The notes below the pieces were generated by a model, which did no database searches, was not told where the DNA came from, and saw nothing but the letters and a program-made list of their open reading frames with translations. The translations under genes and the position numbers were made by a program. Positions 32,038-42,695 of a stretch of DNA of 64,000 bases are shown piece by piece. How positions within the stretch are numbered: position 1 is the first letter of the stretch; each line of letters starts with the position of its first letter. Origin of the DNA: Bifidobacterium oedipodis (GTDB lineage: Bacteria; Actinomycetota; Actinomycetes; Actinomycetales; Bifidobacteriaceae); contig NZ_JAAIII010000003.1 in NCBI RefSeq assembly GCF_012932425.1, positions 186,001 through 250,000 of the forward strand, in the 5' to 3' direction.

Positions 32038-33006
32038 CTAGAACCCCAAGCGTGTGCGACCGAACTGGTCCAGCCAGCGCAGAATCGCACCCTCACGCAA
32101 CGCCCACGGGCAGATTTCGACCTCTTGAATGTTCAGAGCCTTCATAATCTCATCGGCCACAATGCCGCCGCCCACAATCTGCAGGGTGCGTTCGGGGGTG
32201 ATGCCCGGCAATGCCACGCGCTGCTCAGGTTCGATGGCCGCAAGACGCGGAATCCAATCCTCCAACTGCTCCCGGGTCATGATCAACGTATCTTCACGCC
32301 CCGGCTGGCGCAGCACAGCACCGCACAAACGGGCCAGCGAACGGAAGGTTTTGGAAGTGCCGACCGCATGATTCGGGTGCTTGGAGACCGGAAATACCTT
32401 GATCATCGGCTCCAGAATCTTGCGCACCTGCTTGCGCACGTCCTCAAGTTCTTCGGGGGTAGCGGTGCCCGTGGGCAGGAATTCGGTGGTGATTCGTCCG
32501 GCACCGGCCGGTGCAGAAAGCGCCACAGTCGGCTCCTCATCGGAACCCATCGCGACTTCCAAGGAGCCGCCGCCGATATCCAGCACCAGCAAGCGCCCGG
32601 CATCCCAGCCGTACCAACGGCGTGCGGCAAGGAAGGTTAGCCTTGCCTCGTCAGTGCCCGACAGCACGGTGACGCCCTGACCGATGCGCTCTTCGATGCG
32701 GTGAATCACCTTGTTACCGTTCGGCGCTTCGCGCAGTGCGGAGGTGGCCATCACCAACAGCTGGGTAATTTCATAATCCTCGGCCAGTTTCATGCATTCG
32801 TCCACGGCTTCGAGAATTGCCTCAATGCCGGCTTTTTTGATGGAACCGTCATCCTTGAGGTATTTCATCAACCGAACGGTGGTTTTGGTGCTGGCCTCAG
32901 GCTCAGGGCGAGCGCCGGGAGCGGCGTCGACGATAAGCATGTGGATGGTGTTGGAACCGATATCGAGCACGCCGAGACGCGTGGTGTGCGAGCGCAGATT
33001 GACCAT
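32038..33006 (-). CDS. Ppx/GppA family exopolyphosphatase
   Basis: Sugar-kinase/actin-fold phosphatase of polyphosphate or pppGpp, ~322 aa. Motifs: LGVLDIGSNTIHMLIVDA (phosphate 1), TSALREAPNG, LTFLAARRWYGWDAGRLLVLDIGGGSLEVAMG (phosphate 2), and AVGTSKTFRSLARL. The conserved start is ATG 33006; in-frame upstream codons to 33099 give a sequence with no family match. No clear RBS. Convergent with the EEP gene. Confidence 0.9.
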   Translation of the reverse strand: MVNLRSHTTRLGVLDIGSNTIHMLIVDAAPGARPEPEASTKTTVRLMKYLKDDGSIKKAGIEAILEAVDECMKLAEDYEITQLLVMATSALREAPNGNKVIHRIEERIGQGVTVLSGTDEARLTFLAARRWYGWDAGRLLVLDIGGGSLEVAMGSDEEPTVALSAPAGAGRITTEFLPTGTATPEELEDVRKQVRKILEPMIKVFPVSKHPNHAVGTSKTFRSLARLCGAVLRQPGREDTLIMTREQLEDWIPRLAAIEPEQRVALPGITPERTLQIVGGGIVADEIMKALNIQEVEICPWALREGAILRWLDQFGRTRLGF

Positions 33007-33221
33007 GGTTCGACCATAGCACTTCGGCCCGCACACCATCGGATGGGCTCCCACATGCTGTTCACATACTGTTCGCGGGAACAAAGCAAGACCTACCAAG
33101 TGGGCGGGTGATCACCGATGCGAATCATCAATAAGACTCACTGTTGGGCCTGCCGCTGAGCATATAACCCGCCTACCTGATTGTGCCAAACACACAGCAG
33201 GCACGGTAAACGCAGCAACTA

Positions 33222-34415
33222 CTAACGCAGCGACTGCATGAACCGGCCTAGCCGCTCCAATCCTTCAGCCAACGCTTCGCGGGAGGCCGCATAGCTCAGT
33301 CGCACGTGGGTGTCGGCGGTAGCCTGGCCGAAGTCACGGCCGGGCGTCAACGCCACGTGCGCTTCATCCAGCGCGCGTTCGCAGAAGGTCCATGCGTCCA
33401 AACCGGTGCTCGCAATATTGAAATACGCGTAGAACGCACCGTTCGGTTCGACTTCCACAGGCAAGCCAATGCGCTTCAGCCCATCGAGCACAATGCGGCG
33501 GCGGGCGAGCAGTTCCTGACGACGAGCCTCGCATTCGGCCAAGCTTTCGGGCGTGAAGCAGGCGAGCGCCGCGTGCTGAGTGGGCGTGTGCGCGCACAGA
33601 TAGTAGTTGGTGGCCAGATCGTCCACGGCTTCGAGCACCGCCAGATCGTCGGGCAGTACGGCCCAGCCGAGCCTCCAGCCAGTCATGCCGAAGAACTTGG
33701 AGAAGCTGTTGCACACGATGGCACCAGGATCGCAGGCCAGTACGGATTGCACTTCGCCGTCGCCGGCTTCGTGGTCGGCCAGATCAAGGTAGGTTTCGTC
33801 TACGATGCGCCATGCGCCGCGCTCGGCGGCCAGCGTGCACACCTGGTTCAGCACGTCGAAGTCTATGGTGGTGCCGGTGGGGTTCGAAGGCGAGGTGATC
33901 ATCACGGCCTTGGTGCGTTCGGTCCAATATTGTTCGCACAGTTCGGCGGTCAGATGGAATCGGGTGGCAGCCGAAGTGGGCACGTCCACCACGTTACCTT
34001 CGAAGGAACGTACGAGTTCCCTATTGCACGGGTAGGAGGGGTCTGCCACGATAACGTCGTCGCCCGGATCCACCATCAGAGCGGTGGCCAGCAGCAGTGC
34101 GGCGGAGCCTCCCGCAGTCACACAGATGCGCTTGGGATCGATATCGAGCCCGTGGCGTTCGCGATAGAAGTCGGCGATGGCCTGACGTAGTTCGGGCAGT
34201 CCCATGGCTGCAGTGTAGGGCAGAGCACGGCCGTCGTATTGTTCGCGCATGGCGTCGCGCACGGCCGGCGGCGCGCCGAAGTCCGGTTCACCAAGGCTGA
34301 GTTTGACGACGTTGATACCGTTGGCGATCATTGTGTCGGCTTTTTCGCCGAATACCATCGCACGGAAGGGATTGATTTCGCGGGCCCTGCGGGCCATCAC
34401 CGGAGCGTTTGCCAT
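33222..34415 (-). CDS. Class I/II pyridoxal-phosphate aminotransferase
   Basis: 397 aa fold-type I enzyme. N-terminal GINVVKLSLGEPDFGAPPAVRDAM, ribose-phosphate motif TAGGSAALLLATALMVDPGDDVIV, aspartate pocket ITSPSNPTGTTIDFD, and PLP-lysine region CNSFSKFFGMTGWRLGWAV (Schiff-base Lys in SFSK), then a C-terminal Arg in HVRLSYAAS. Consistent with aspartate/aromatic-type aminotransferase; substrate not determinable. No obvious RBS before ATG 34415. Confidence 0.9.
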   Translation of the reverse strand: MANAPVMARRAREINPFRAMVFGEKADTMIANGINVVKLSLGEPDFGAPPAVRDAMREQYDGRALPYTAAMGLPELRQAIADFYRERHGLDIDPKRICVTAGGSAALLLATALMVDPGDDVIVADPSYPCNRELVRSFEGNVVDVPTSAATRFHLTAELCEQYWTERTKAVMITSPSNPTGTTIDFDVLNQVCTLAAERGAWRIVDETYLDLADHEAGDGEVQSVLACDPGAIVCNSFSKFFGMTGWRLGWAVLPDDLAVLEAVDDLATNYYLCAHTPTQHAALACFTPESLAECEARRQELLARRRIVLDGLKRIGLPVEVEPNGAFYAYFNIASTGLDAWTFCERALDEAHVALTPGRDFGQATADTHVRLSYAASREALAEGLERLGRFMQSLR

Positions 34416-34578
34416 ATCACGGTTCTATCCGTTTGTTGGGACAAGGGCTCCGGCAACCCGCCACAACCAAGAGCGCATCGAAGGCTGCCGCCCCTCTTGG
34501 CACCCGCACGAGGCGCTGATGACTGACGCTGGCTTATAATCACCAGTAGGTTAGTCGGTCGAACAAATCCCGGCCGAC

Positions 34579-34629
34579 CTGTTGCAGTACTGTTGCAATT
34601 CTGTCGCAGCACTAGCTGTGTTGCAACAG
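34579..34629. promoter_or_regulatory. CTGTTGCA repeat cluster upstream of the oxidoreductase
   Basis: CTGTTGCA occurs directly at 34579-34586 and 34590-34597 (11-bp phase) and inverted as TTGCAACAG at 34621-34629. Arms CTGTTGCAA/TTGCAACAG are perfectly complementary across 22 bp. Looks like an operator for an unknown regulator; a -10-like TATAAT lies at 34535-34540. Confidence 0.45.
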
Positions 34630-34654
34630 AATCAAAGGTTCAAGGAGGATACCT

Positions 34655-35713
34655 ATGGGCAGACTTAACGGCGCACGCGCCACATTTGAAGCCAGCGGCG
34701 ACAAGGTTAACGTCGCTATTCTCGGTGCCGGGCGCATCGCCCATACCATGGCGGACACGCTGGTTAAGATGGCAGCTTCGTCTGACTATGGCACGCTGAT
34801 TCACCCGTATGCGGTGGCCGCCCGTGACCTGGATCGCGCCGAAGCGTTCGCCGGCCAGTGGGGGTTTGACAAAGCTTACGGCTCTTACGAGGAGCTGGTG
34901 GCCGACCCGAACGTGGATTTGGTGTATATCGCCACGCCGCATTCCCTGCACGCCGAGCAAGCGATTCTGTGTATGCAGGCCGGCAAGAATGTGCTGGTGG
35001 AGAAGTCGTTCACTGCGAACGCCGCGCAGGCCCGCGAGGCTTTGGATGTTGCCAAGCAGACCGGTATGCTGTGCGCCGAGGCGATTTGGACACGCTATAT
35101 GCCCAGCCGTCAGATGATTAACGACATCATCGCTTCCGGTGAGATTGGTGAGGTGAAGGCTGCGAGCGCCAACCTGTGCTATCCGGTGGCCGATAAGGCG
35201 CGTATGACCGATCCGGCTTGTGCGGGCGGCGCGCTGTTGGATGTGGGCGTGTATCCGTTGAACTTCTTGGATATGGCAATCGGCGCCGATCATGGGCGCG
35301 TGATCGACCGTATCGATACGTCGATGACACCTTGGCCCGCCACTGGTGTGGATGCGCAGAACTCAACCACGCTGTATTACACGGACGGCACGATGGCCAC
35401 GGCCACAAGCTCGATGCTCGTGGCTTCCGATCGCAATGGCACCGTGTGGGGAAACAAGGGGTATTTGGTGGTTACCAATATCAACAATCCCTCGCGCATC
35501 GACGTGTATGGCAACGATCATGAGATCAAGCGCAGCATCAACGTGCCGACTCAGCTCACCGGCTACGAGTATGAGGTGGCCGACGCCGCCAATGCGCTGC
35601 TCGACGGTCAGATCGAATGTGCAGCCATGCCGCACGCGGATACACTGCGCATTATGGAACTTATGGATAGCCTGCGCGAACGCTGGGACCTCAAATATCC
35701 TTTCGAAAGCTGA
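34655..35713 (+). CDS. Gfo/Idh/MocA family oxidoreductase
   Basis: NAD(P)-dependent dehydrogenase, 352 aa. Rossmann motif NVAILGAGRIAHTMADTL near residue 20, then YIATPHSLHAEQAILCMQAGKNVLVEKSFTANAAQA (family EKP position is EKS), and GGALLDVGVYPLNFLDMAIG (catalytic Asp-x-x-x-[YH] region) in the C-terminal domain. Substrate likely a sugar or inositol; unknown. RBS AAGGAGG is 6 nt before ATG. Confidence 0.88.
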   Translation: MGRLNGARATFEASGDKVNVAILGAGRIAHTMADTLVKMAASSDYGTLIHPYAVAARDLDRAEAFAGQWGFDKAYGSYEELVADPNVDLVYIATPHSLHAEQAILCMQAGKNVLVEKSFTANAAQAREALDVAKQTGMLCAEAIWTRYMPSRQMINDIIASGEIGEVKAASANLCYPVADKARMTDPACAGGALLDVGVYPLNFLDMAIGADHGRVIDRIDTSMTPWPATGVDAQNSTTLYYTDGTMATATSSMLVASDRNGTVWGNKGYLVVTNINNPSRIDVYGNDHEIKRSINVPTQLTGYEYEVADAANALLDGQIECAAMPHADTLRIMELMDSLRERWDLKYPFES

Positions 35714-35736
35714 CCAAACCGACAGAATCAGTGGAC

Positions 35737-36378
35737 TCAGCGCTCAGCAGAACCAGCGGAACCAATGAAACTGTCAGAACTGGCCGATTCAGCGGATTTA
35801 TCAAGTTCGGCAAAGCCTTCGTGACCCGCAGAACTGACGGAACCAGCAGAACCAGTGCTACCAGCACCATCCGTCCCACCGACAATCTGATCGTATAGCC
35901 GCGCGAGTCGTTCGTCTCGCGCGGCTTTCGTCAATTCGCACTCCCAGACAACAATCACCCGCCAACCGTCGGCTTCCAGCGCCGCATGCTGGGCAAGGTC
36001 GCGCTCATGGTTGCGCATAAGCTTTGCCGTCCAAAATTCCACGTTCGATTTGGGCATCGAATGCTTATTGCAACCTTCGTGCATATGCCAGAAGCATCCG
36101 TTGACGAACACGATGGTGTGATATTTGGGCAGCACCACATCCGGATGCCCAGGGTAGCGTTTGTCGTTCTTGCGAAATCTCAGGCCGCGGCGAAACAGGT
36201 AGCTGCGCACCAGCACTTCGATACTGGTATTGGTGCCGCGAATATGCGACATAGTGTACGAGCGCGTGCCCCGCTCATACTTTTCCGGTGCTGTATGCCG
36301 CACGCGTGTCGTATGCGTCGTACGTTTCGTATGCTTTGTATGCGTTGCACGCTTCGTTTGTTTCGCTGTATCCGCCAC
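35737..36378 (-). CDS. vsr: Very short patch repair endonuclease (Vsr)
   Basis: DNA nicking enzyme for T:G mismatches left by cytosine deamination. Core region TMSHIRGTNTSIEVLVRSYLFRRGLRFRKND, PGHPDVVLPKY (catalytic Asp), FVNGCFWHMHEGC (zinc/active-site His) and GWRVIVVWECEL align throughout with E. coli Vsr. Unusual ends: an N-terminal Thr/His/Lys/Arg-rich stretch (THTKHTKRTTHTTRVRHT) and a ~45-residue Gly/Ser/Ala-rich tail, both encoded by degenerate short repeats. Start is uncertain; GTG 36378 is chosen because the longer frame would run into the divergent GNAT start. No cytosine methylase gene is in the window. Confidence 0.85.
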   Translation of the reverse strand: MADTAKQTKRATHTKHTKRTTHTTRVRHTAPEKYERGTRSYTMSHIRGTNTSIEVLVRSYLFRRGLRFRKNDKRYPGHPDVVLPKYHTIVFVNGCFWHMHEGCNKHSMPKSNVEFWTAKLMRNHERDLAQHAALEADGWRVIVVWECELTKAARDERLARLYDQIVGGTDGAGSTGSAGSVSSAGHEGFAELDKSAESASSDSFIGSAGSAER

Positions 36379-36433
36379 GCCACACGAGTGTATCGCACAC
36401 GGCGAAGGCGCGGCCGCCGCTACACTACCAACT

Positions 36434-36913
36434 ATGAGCGAACTGACGATACGACGGGCCACGACGGCCGATATTCCTGCAATCGACGCACTGCTGCGTC
36501 AGGTACTTGAAGTGCATCACGCCGGCAGGCCCGACCTGTTCAAGGGCGGTGCCAAGAAATACACCGACGAACAATTGCAAGGGATTCTGGACGATGATCG
36601 CACGCCGGTATTCGTAGCGCACGAACCTGACGGCCCGGTGTTGGGCTACGCATTCTGTATCTTCCAGCAGCATCCAAACGATAATATTCTGACCGATATC
36701 ACCACCCTGTATATCGACGACCTGTGCGTGGACGAGTCCTCGCGCGGCAAGCATGTGGGTTCCGCACTATATCGCCATGTGCTGGATTTCGCGCGCGAAT
36801 CCGGCTGCTACAACGTGACGCTTAACGTGTGGTCCTGCAACCCGACGGCTCAGGCTTTCTACGAACGCATGGGCCTGACCCCCTACCGCATCGGTATGGA
36901 GCAGATTCTGTAG
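36434..36913 (+). CDS. GNAT family N-acetyltransferase
   Basis: 159 aa. Acetyl-CoA fold: LTIRRATTADIPAIDALL at the start, central strand LYIDDLCVDESSRGKHVGSALYRHVLDFARESGC (motif A with R/G-x-x-G-x-G/A) and NVWSCNPTAQAFYERMGLTPYRIGME at the end. ATG 36434 has no RBS but a -10-like TACACT 8 bp upstream, consistent with a leaderless message. Substrate unknown. Divergent from vsr. Confidence 0.87.
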   Translation: MSELTIRRATTADIPAIDALLRQVLEVHHAGRPDLFKGGAKKYTDEQLQGILDDDRTPVFVAHEPDGPVLGYAFCIFQQHPNDNILTDITTLYIDDLCVDESSRGKHVGSALYRHVLDFARESGCYNVTLNVWSCNPTAQAFYERMGLTPYRIGMEQIL

Positions 36914-36936
36914 CTGGCTCCTCGCGACAATAACCG

Positions 36937-39900
36937 TCAACCAAGCAACCCCAGCAGATCGTCTCTGGTGAGCGTGGCGATAGAGGCGACCGGCTGTCCG
37001 GAGGCGAAGGCGCCGGTTTCGTCTGCTTCGAGCGAAGCGTCGGTGAATTGGCGTGCCAGTTCGCTTTTGGTGTGCTGCAGTTCGAGAATGCGCTCTTCGA
37101 TGGTGTCTTTGGCCACCACTTGGTACACGTTCACATCCTGCGTTTGCCCGATGCGATGCGCACGGTCGGTGGCCTGATTCTGCGCGGCCGCATTCCACCA
37201 CGGGTCGGCGTGAATCACCACGCTCGCCCCGGTGAGATTCAAACCAGTGTTGCCGGCTTTCAGCGAAATCAGGAATGCCGGCGTGGCGTCCGCGTTGAAT
37301 CGGTCCACCAGTTCCAAGCGACGCTTCTTCGGCGTTGAGCCATCGATGGTGTAGTAGCTCAGCCCCATGGTGTCGAATCGTTCGCCGATCAGTTCAAGGA
37401 AGCTGGTGAACTGGGAGAAAATCAGCGCCTTCTTGCCTTCGGACACGCATGTTTCCACGAGTTCGCCGATGGCGGCGAGTTTGGCCGACTGATCCTTGGC
37501 ATTGGCATACAACAGTCGCGGATCGCAGCAGATTTGACGCAGCTTGGTCAGTTCGGCGAGTATCTGGATTTTCGACGTGTTGAAATCCGACTGTTCGCTG
37601 TGCTCCAGTTGCATACGCAAGCGCTGTTCGTGCGCCGCGTACAGTTTGCGCTGTTCGCCTTCCAGACGCACGGTGAGCGTGGTTTCCAGCTTGTCTGGCA
37701 AGTCGGTGAGCACTTGCGATTTGAGTCTGCGTTTGATGAACACGCCAACCAAGGATTGCAGACGATGGGCCACGCGCGCCGATTCAGGGTTGACTTGGGC
37801 GGCCGCCCTACCCTCATACGTGGATTCATCCGCCGCGCGAGCGTTGGCGATAGGCAGTTCGTAACGTTCGTGGAACCGCTTGTAGGAGCCAAGCAGGCCC
37901 GGCATAAGGAAGTCGAAAATACTCCACAATTCGCTTAAGCGGTTTTCGATCGGTGTGCCGGTGAGCGCGAAGCGATGTTCGGCGGCCACGGATTTGACGG
38001 CTTTGGCGATCTTGGTGGTGTGGTTTTTGATGTATTGGGCCTCATCCAACGCCATGATGTCGAACCGTCGGTTTTCGGCACGATAGTCGTCCACGTCGCG
38101 CCTCAGCAGATCGTAGGAAGTAATCAGCACGGTGGGTTCGTCGGCGGTGAAGGCATGGACGATGGCTGCGCGACGTTCGGCTTTGCCGCCCGCCACAACC
38201 ACAGCATTGAAGCTGGGCGCAAACTTGGCGAATTCGTTGGCCCAGTTATACACCAGTGACGCCGGACAAACAATCAACGACGGCAGTTGCTGTTGCTTCT
38301 TCCCCGCCCGCGACAACAGCAGGGCAATCAGCTGCACCGACTTACCCAAGCCCATTTCGTCGGCAAGAATGCCACCGAATCCCTTATCACACAAGGTGTT
38401 CAGCCAACGGAAGCCATCCGCCTGATATGGTCGCAGCACCGATTTGAGCGCGCTCGGCACCTCATACGAGCTAGGATCGATAACCTTAAGATCATCCACA
38501 TACTGGCTAAATGAGGCGTCTTTAACCACATCTGAACCGTCGTCAGGCAGTTCGCCGTCCAACAGGAACGCTTGGCCACCGGGCAGTTCAATCAGACCGG
38601 AGTTGAGCTGGCTCTCATCCAAATCAAGTTCGCGGGCCAACGTATCAAGCGTGTTCAGCTGTGCCCCATCGAGCCTGAGCAGCGTACCATCCTTAAGCTG
38701 GTGGAAGCGCTGACGGCGACGATAAGAGGCCAGCAACGAGCCGACTTCATCGGCCGGCACCTCATCGGCAATAGGTGAAATCTCCACCAGATTGCCCTTG
38801 ACGGACAATCCCACCTTGACACTCGGCGCTTTGGGCGCGACCAGTCGGTCGAAGGCCGGCGTGGTGAACACGTCGCCCACATCATGCAGCAGCGGCAATC
38901 CCTCGTCGAACAGACGCACCAATCGTTTGGTATCGTCGCGATCGATATAGGCCGCGCCAAGACGCGCGCGAGCTGCAGCAGCTTGCTTGGCGGAGGCGGC
39001 ACGACGGGAGTTTGCCGTGCGGAATTCTGGCATACGCCGGTTCGCCGCCGCCGCGTTGCCTGGCATGGAGAATAATCCGCGCACCACGTCCATTGCCATG
39101 CGTTCCGTGTCGATATCACGCCCCACCACGGCAGTAATTGTGGAACCATCTGCCGAACCACCCGCAGAACCATCCGCACGCACAGCCGGCCCAGCCGGCA
39201 GAATCGGCACTATCGTCTCGCCGTAGCGGGCTTTGATCTCACATTCCACGCCTTGTTCGTTGCGATCCAGATAGAATCCGATCCGACATTCAGCAGGATT
39301 GAGCGCGGCAAGTTCACGCGGCAGTTCCTGGGCGTCAAGCAGTCCGGCAGCCACCAGTTGGGGCATCAGCGTGCGGGCGAACAGTGCCATATCGTTGCCG
39401 GCGATCACCTGACCATCCCTGTCCGGCTCGAATAGGTCGGCGATAATACCGGCCAGCGGGCGCATAGTTTTCGGGCATCGCACGAATCGGCATCCAGCCG
39501 CGGTTTTACGCCGCGTCTGTTCGAGTCTGCGGTCACGCAGCGACATAGCCGCGGCATAACCGAGCGTCTGATCGCTCGCCAACAGCAGCCAAATATCCGC
39601 GCCGACGGCTGCGCGTGCGGATTCGCTGGCATCACCAGACATACTGACGCCCGATACATCAGCGCCGGCGTTGATCACCGTTTCGATTCCGGGATGGCCG
39701 GCAAGCAGGTAGCCGGCTTCGGGGCCGTACACAGCGAAGTCGCGTCGGGTAATGCTCATGGATAGTTCGGCTTCGCCACCATCAACCATCACTGACGCCG
39801 GCTGATTGGAAAACCATGTATCTAACACCAGCTGCACTCCCCCGCCGGCCAGCAACGTCAGCAGTCGGGCCACTTCAGCTTCACTTAACGCCAGATGCCG

Positions 39901-41166
39901 GTCGATGGCGATATGACCGTAATACCGATCCTGTTGTTCGGCGGCGCGTCGAATAGCGATGGCATCGGCAAGAAAACCAAGCAGCGGTCTGGATTCGGCG
40001 TCGAGCATGTCTGGCGTGTGGGTGAAGGCCAGTTTTTGCCCGTATTCCTTATGCTCGGCATGTTCCATCGCAAGTGTGAACTGCGGGATGGATTTGAGCA
40101 CATAGCTCGCACCGTTGGCGATTGAACCGATTTTGCATTCCAAACTCCATACGCCGTCGATGAAGCTCAAAATCGGGGTCAAATGCACTTGCCCCAACCC
40201 GACGGTTTGTGTCGGCCCACGATACCCTGCGCGTGAGGCCGCGACATAATACCCCTGTGTGGTGCGGCGACGAGCGCGACCTGAACCAGCAGACGCATCC
40301 AATCCGCTGCGGCGCATCAGCGCATCATGCCGAAGTGCACGGGCTTTCGCCGCACGTTCATCCTCACGTTCCATATAGGCGATCAACGCGCGCGAAGGGT
40401 GTGCGGCAGCGGCATGATAGCCCTCAAAACGTTGCGGTTCATCGGCGAACACCAGCGCCAGCGCAGCCATATGCTTGCAGATGCCGTAGCCGCGGCCATA
40501 CGCCGGGCATGTGCAGTGGCCGCCGGCGACCTCGCCGGATTGCATATCGAACTGCACGTTGGTGCGGTATTGGCTCGAAGGGCTGGTGGTGCCACGCACC
40601 CTGGCTTGCAATTCGGCGTATCCGGTGCGTTGATTGGCATCATAGATAGGTGCGATCAGCATGCTGTCCGCCCTGCCGGCGATGGCACGGGCGCGCATCA
40701 GCACGGCGTTCGATGTGGAGGTTTCCACATCCGTTTTCAAAGCTGGCAGCGGCAGCGGGTGATCTTTGGGATCGGCGTTCATACCACCCAAGCTGCTTTC
40801 ACCTGCGCGAGCGGCAGCACGCTGATAAGGAATCACCGCATCATCAGCGCTCAGTGAGCCGCCAGCGCCGAATACGGTATCGTCGCCGCCGTCAGCATCG
40901 GCGGGGATATCTGTGGGCGCGAAATCGTCCTCATCATCCCCAGGATTCCAAGGATCACGACGCGAAGTTTTGCGTCTCCACGAACGCTTGGCATACATGC
41001 CCTCAATATCATCAGCATCATCAACGGCGTCAGCCGCGTCGAAATCATCATCAAAAGCATCGCCTTCATCACGCACGCGCCCAAACACGCCGAATCCGCT
41101 GCTCACCGACATGCCTCCCAACGAACGTTGCGTACGAACCTGCCTGTTTTCAGGCATCGTTTCCAT
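36937..41166 (-). CDS. SNF2-family helicase with SWIM zinc finger
   Basis: Large (~1409 aa) DNA-dependent ATPase. N-terminus ~120 residues acidic and low-complexity. A SWIM finger lies at about residues 210-240 ([21 protein letters not shown]). The helicase core starts near 940: [18 protein letters not shown] (motif I), [17 protein letters not shown] (II), [20 protein letters not shown] (III), C-terminal lobe [40 protein letters not shown] and [12 protein letters not shown] (V-VI). Bacterial members remodel nucleoprotein or act in repair or defence. ATG 41166 is preferred over 41205; neither has a strong RBS. Alone on its strand here, so its partners are unknown. Confidence 0.9.
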   Translation of the reverse strand: METMPENRQVRTQRSLGGMSVSSGFGVFGRVRDEGDAFDDDFDAADAVDDADDIEGMYAKRSWRRKTSRRDPWNPGDDEDDFAPTDIPADADGGDDTVFGAGGSLSADDAVIPYQRAAARAGESSLGGMNADPKDHPLPLPALKTDVETSTSNAVLMRARAIAGRADSMLIAPIYDANQRTGYAELQARVRGTTSPSSQYRTNVQFDMQSGEVAGGHCTCPAYGRGYGICKHMAALALVFADEPQRFEGYHAAAAHPSRALIAYMEREDERAAKARALRHDALMRRSGLDASAGSGRARRRTTQGYYVAASRAGYRGPTQTVGLGQVHLTPILSFIDGVWSLECKIGSIANGASYVLKSIPQFTLAMEHAEHKEYGQKLAFTHTPDMLDAESRPLLGFLADAIAIRRAAEQQDRYYGHIAIDRHLALSEAEVARLLTLLAGGGVQLVLDTWFSNQPASVMVDGGEAELSMSITRRDFAVYGPEAGYLLAGHPGIETVINAGADVSGVSMSGDASESARAAVGADIWLLLASDQTLGYAAAMSLRDRRLEQTRRKTAAGCRFVRCPKTMRPLAGIIADLFEPDRDGQVIAGNDMALFARTLMPQLVAAGLLDAQELPRELAALNPAECRIGFYLDRNEQGVECEIKARYGETIVPILPAGPAVRADGSAGGSADGSTITAVVGRDIDTERMAMDVVRGLFSMPGNAAAANRRMPEFRTANSRRAASAKQAAAARARLGAAYIDRDDTKRLVRLFDEGLPLLHDVGDVFTTPAFDRLVAPKAPSVKVGLSVKGNLVEISPIADEVPADEVGSLLASYRRRQRFHQLKDGTLLRLDGAQLNTLDTLARELDLDESQLNSGLIELPGGQAFLLDGELPDDGSDVVKDASFSQYVDDLKVIDPSSYEVPSALKSVLRPYQADGFRWLNTLCDKGFGGILADEMGLGKSVQLIALLLSRAGKKQQQLPSLIVCPASLVYNWANEFAKFAPSFNAVVVAGGKAERRAAIVHAFTADEPTVLITSYDLLRRDVDDYRAENRRFDIMALDEAQYIKNHTTKIAKAVKSVAAEHRFALTGTPIENRLSELWSIFDFLMPGLLGSYKRFHERYELPIANARAADESTYEGRAAAQVNPESARVAHRLQSLVGVFIKRRLKSQVLTDLPDKLETTLTVRLEGEQRKLYAAHEQRLRMQLEHSEQSDFNTSKIQILAELTKLRQICCDPRLLYANAKDQSAKLAAIGELVETCVSEGKKALIFSQFTSFLELIGERFDTMGLSYYTIDGSTPKKRRLELVDRFNADATPAFLISLKAGNTGLNLTGASVVIHADPWWNAAAQNQATDRAHRIGQTQDVNVYQVVAKDTIEERILELQHTKSELARQFTDASLEADETGAFASGQPVASIATLTRDDLLGLLG

Positions 41167-41289
41167 AGTAGTGGCGTTTCTTGGCGTTGGCGAACAGACC
41201 GGCAACCGACCACCACGCCACCGCTAACCAGACTTGACGCTAAGGTGGGAATCATCAATCGCCATCGCAACCATCACAAAGGAGCAATC

Positions 41290-42279
41290 ATGAGCGAATC
41301 CCGCACCGCATGGGGTTGGGGTCTGGCTAGCGTCGACGCCGCCGGCAACACCCTGGACGTTTGGTACCCGCAGCTGACCTGCGGCGAAGCACCGGCCGAA
41401 ACCTCGCGTCCGAACCATAACTTCGATGCGCTAGCCCACGCCGAAACCGATGCGCGCGGCGTGCGTCGCTTGCCGGTATTCACCGTCAGCAAACTCGACG
41501 AGCCGATCGAAGATGCCGCCGACGCCTACCTGCGTCTGCATCTGATGAGCATGAGGCTCGCCAAACCGAACACGCTGAACCTTGACGGCATCTTCGGCAA
41601 GCTCAACAACGTGGTGTGGACCAACTATGGTCCGTTCGCCGTCGAAGACTTCGCGCTGCGCAAGCTCGACGTGATGGCCGCCGCCGCGCAAACCGCCCCC
41701 GGTCTGCCCAAGGTGGGCATCAACGTGCTCTCCGTTGACAAGTTCCCGCGCATGATCGACTACGTGGTGCCCACCGGCGTGCGCATCGGCGACGCCGACC
41801 GTGTGCGCCTGGGTGCCTACCTGTCTGAAGGCACCACCGTGATGCATGCTGGTTTCGTGAACTTCAACGCCGGCACCCTCGGCGTTTCCATGGTCGAAGG
41901 CCGCGTCTCGCAGGGCGTGGTCGTGGGCAACGGTTCCGACATCGGCGGCGGTGCCTCGATTATGGGCACCCTGTCTGGCGGCGGCAAGCTCAAGAACTCC
42001 ATCGGTGAGCATTCCCTGCTCGGCGCAAACGCCGGCATCGGCATCTCGCTGGGCGACAACTGCGTTGTGGAAGCCGGCCTGTACGTCACCGCTGGCACCA
42101 AGGTCACCATTTACGACAAGGCCAAGGTCGCGGCCGGCGAACCGCTGGAAACCGTCAAGGGTGCCGAGCTGAGCGGCAAAGACAACATCCTGTTCATCCG
42201 CAACTCGGTCAACGGCCGCATCGAAGCCCGCTATCGCAAGACGGGAATCGAGCTCAACGAAAAGCTGCACAAAAACTGA
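41290..42279 (+). CDS. dapD: Tetrahydrodipicolinate N-succinyltransferase (actinobacterial DapD)
   Basis: Lysine/diaminopimelate pathway enzyme, 329 aa, trimeric left-handed beta-helix acyltransferase. N-terminal [23 protein letters not shown]; hexapeptide-like region [59 protein letters not shown]; then [29 protein letters not shown]. This is the longer actinobacterial type, not the E. coli one. RBS AAAGGAG 5 nt before ATG. Divergent from the SNF2 gene. Confidence 0.93.
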   Translation: MSESRTAWGWGLASVDAAGNTLDVWYPQLTCGEAPAETSRPNHNFDALAHAETDARGVRRLPVFTVSKLDEPIEDAADAYLRLHLMSMRLAKPNTLNLDGIFGKLNNVVWTNYGPFAVEDFALRKLDVMAAAAQTAPGLPKVGINVLSVDKFPRMIDYVVPTGVRIGDADRVRLGAYLSEGTTVMHAGFVNFNAGTLGVSMVEGRVSQGVVVGNGSDIGGGASIMGTLSGGGKLKNSIGEHSLLGANAGIGISLGDNCVVEAGLYVTAGTKVTIYDKAKVAAGEPLETVKGAELSGKDNILFIRNSVNGRIEARYRKTGIELNEKLHKN

Positions 42280-42285
42280 CCCTGC

Positions 42286-42372
42286 CATAACGGAGCGTCG
42301 TCGGCGTTGCTCCTCAGTCGCGGTACCTTTGTACTGCTTCCTTCGGTGCGCCTTGACGACGCACACGTTATG
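42286..42372. repeat. Long interrupted inverted repeat after dapD
   Basis: Three collinear stem blocks: CATAACG (42286-42292)/CGTTATG (42366-42372), GCGTCGTC (42295-42302)/GACGACGC (42355-42362) and GGCG/CGCC inside. It begins 6 bp after the stop. Likely terminator or small dispersed element. Confidence 0.5.
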
Positions 42373-42436
42373 ACACGCTCAGCAAGCTAACGTTTTATGC
42401 AGCCGTCACAGCACAGCTGCTCTCCCCCTCATTTGG

Positions 42437-42663
42437 CACTACCCCGGAAATATCGACGTATTTCCGGGGTAGTGATTTTTGTGGGCTGTCACAACCCTAT
42501 GAATACACACGTTTCTCACGGGTAGTGATACAAACGCAGTATCACAACCCACGAAATACAGCCATATTTCAGGGGTTGTGATTTGGCCCCTCTATCACAA
42601 CCCCACAAATACGCCAATATCTTCTAAGCAGTGATAAGAAGAGCACGCCAGCACCGAATCAAA
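42437..42663. repeat. 53-bp tandem palindromic repeat array, copy 1 (upstream of hipB)
   Basis: GGGGTAGTGAT-type half-sites start at 42466, 42519, 42572 and (degenerate) 42625: an exact 53-bp period. Each is answered by ATCACAACCC-type complements, with GAAATAC/ATATTTC between units. The left edge has a perfect 16-bp inverted repeat (42437-42452 with 42459-42474). It shares near-identical sequence with the array at 44793-45118. Confidence 0.85.
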
Positions 42664-42695
42664 AAACACATCGGACTCCTAACTTTCAGGCAAAG

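Noticed and set aside
36379..36462. Longer vsr start at GTG 36462.
   Set aside because: Would overlap the start of the divergent GNAT gene and adds residues unlike Vsr.
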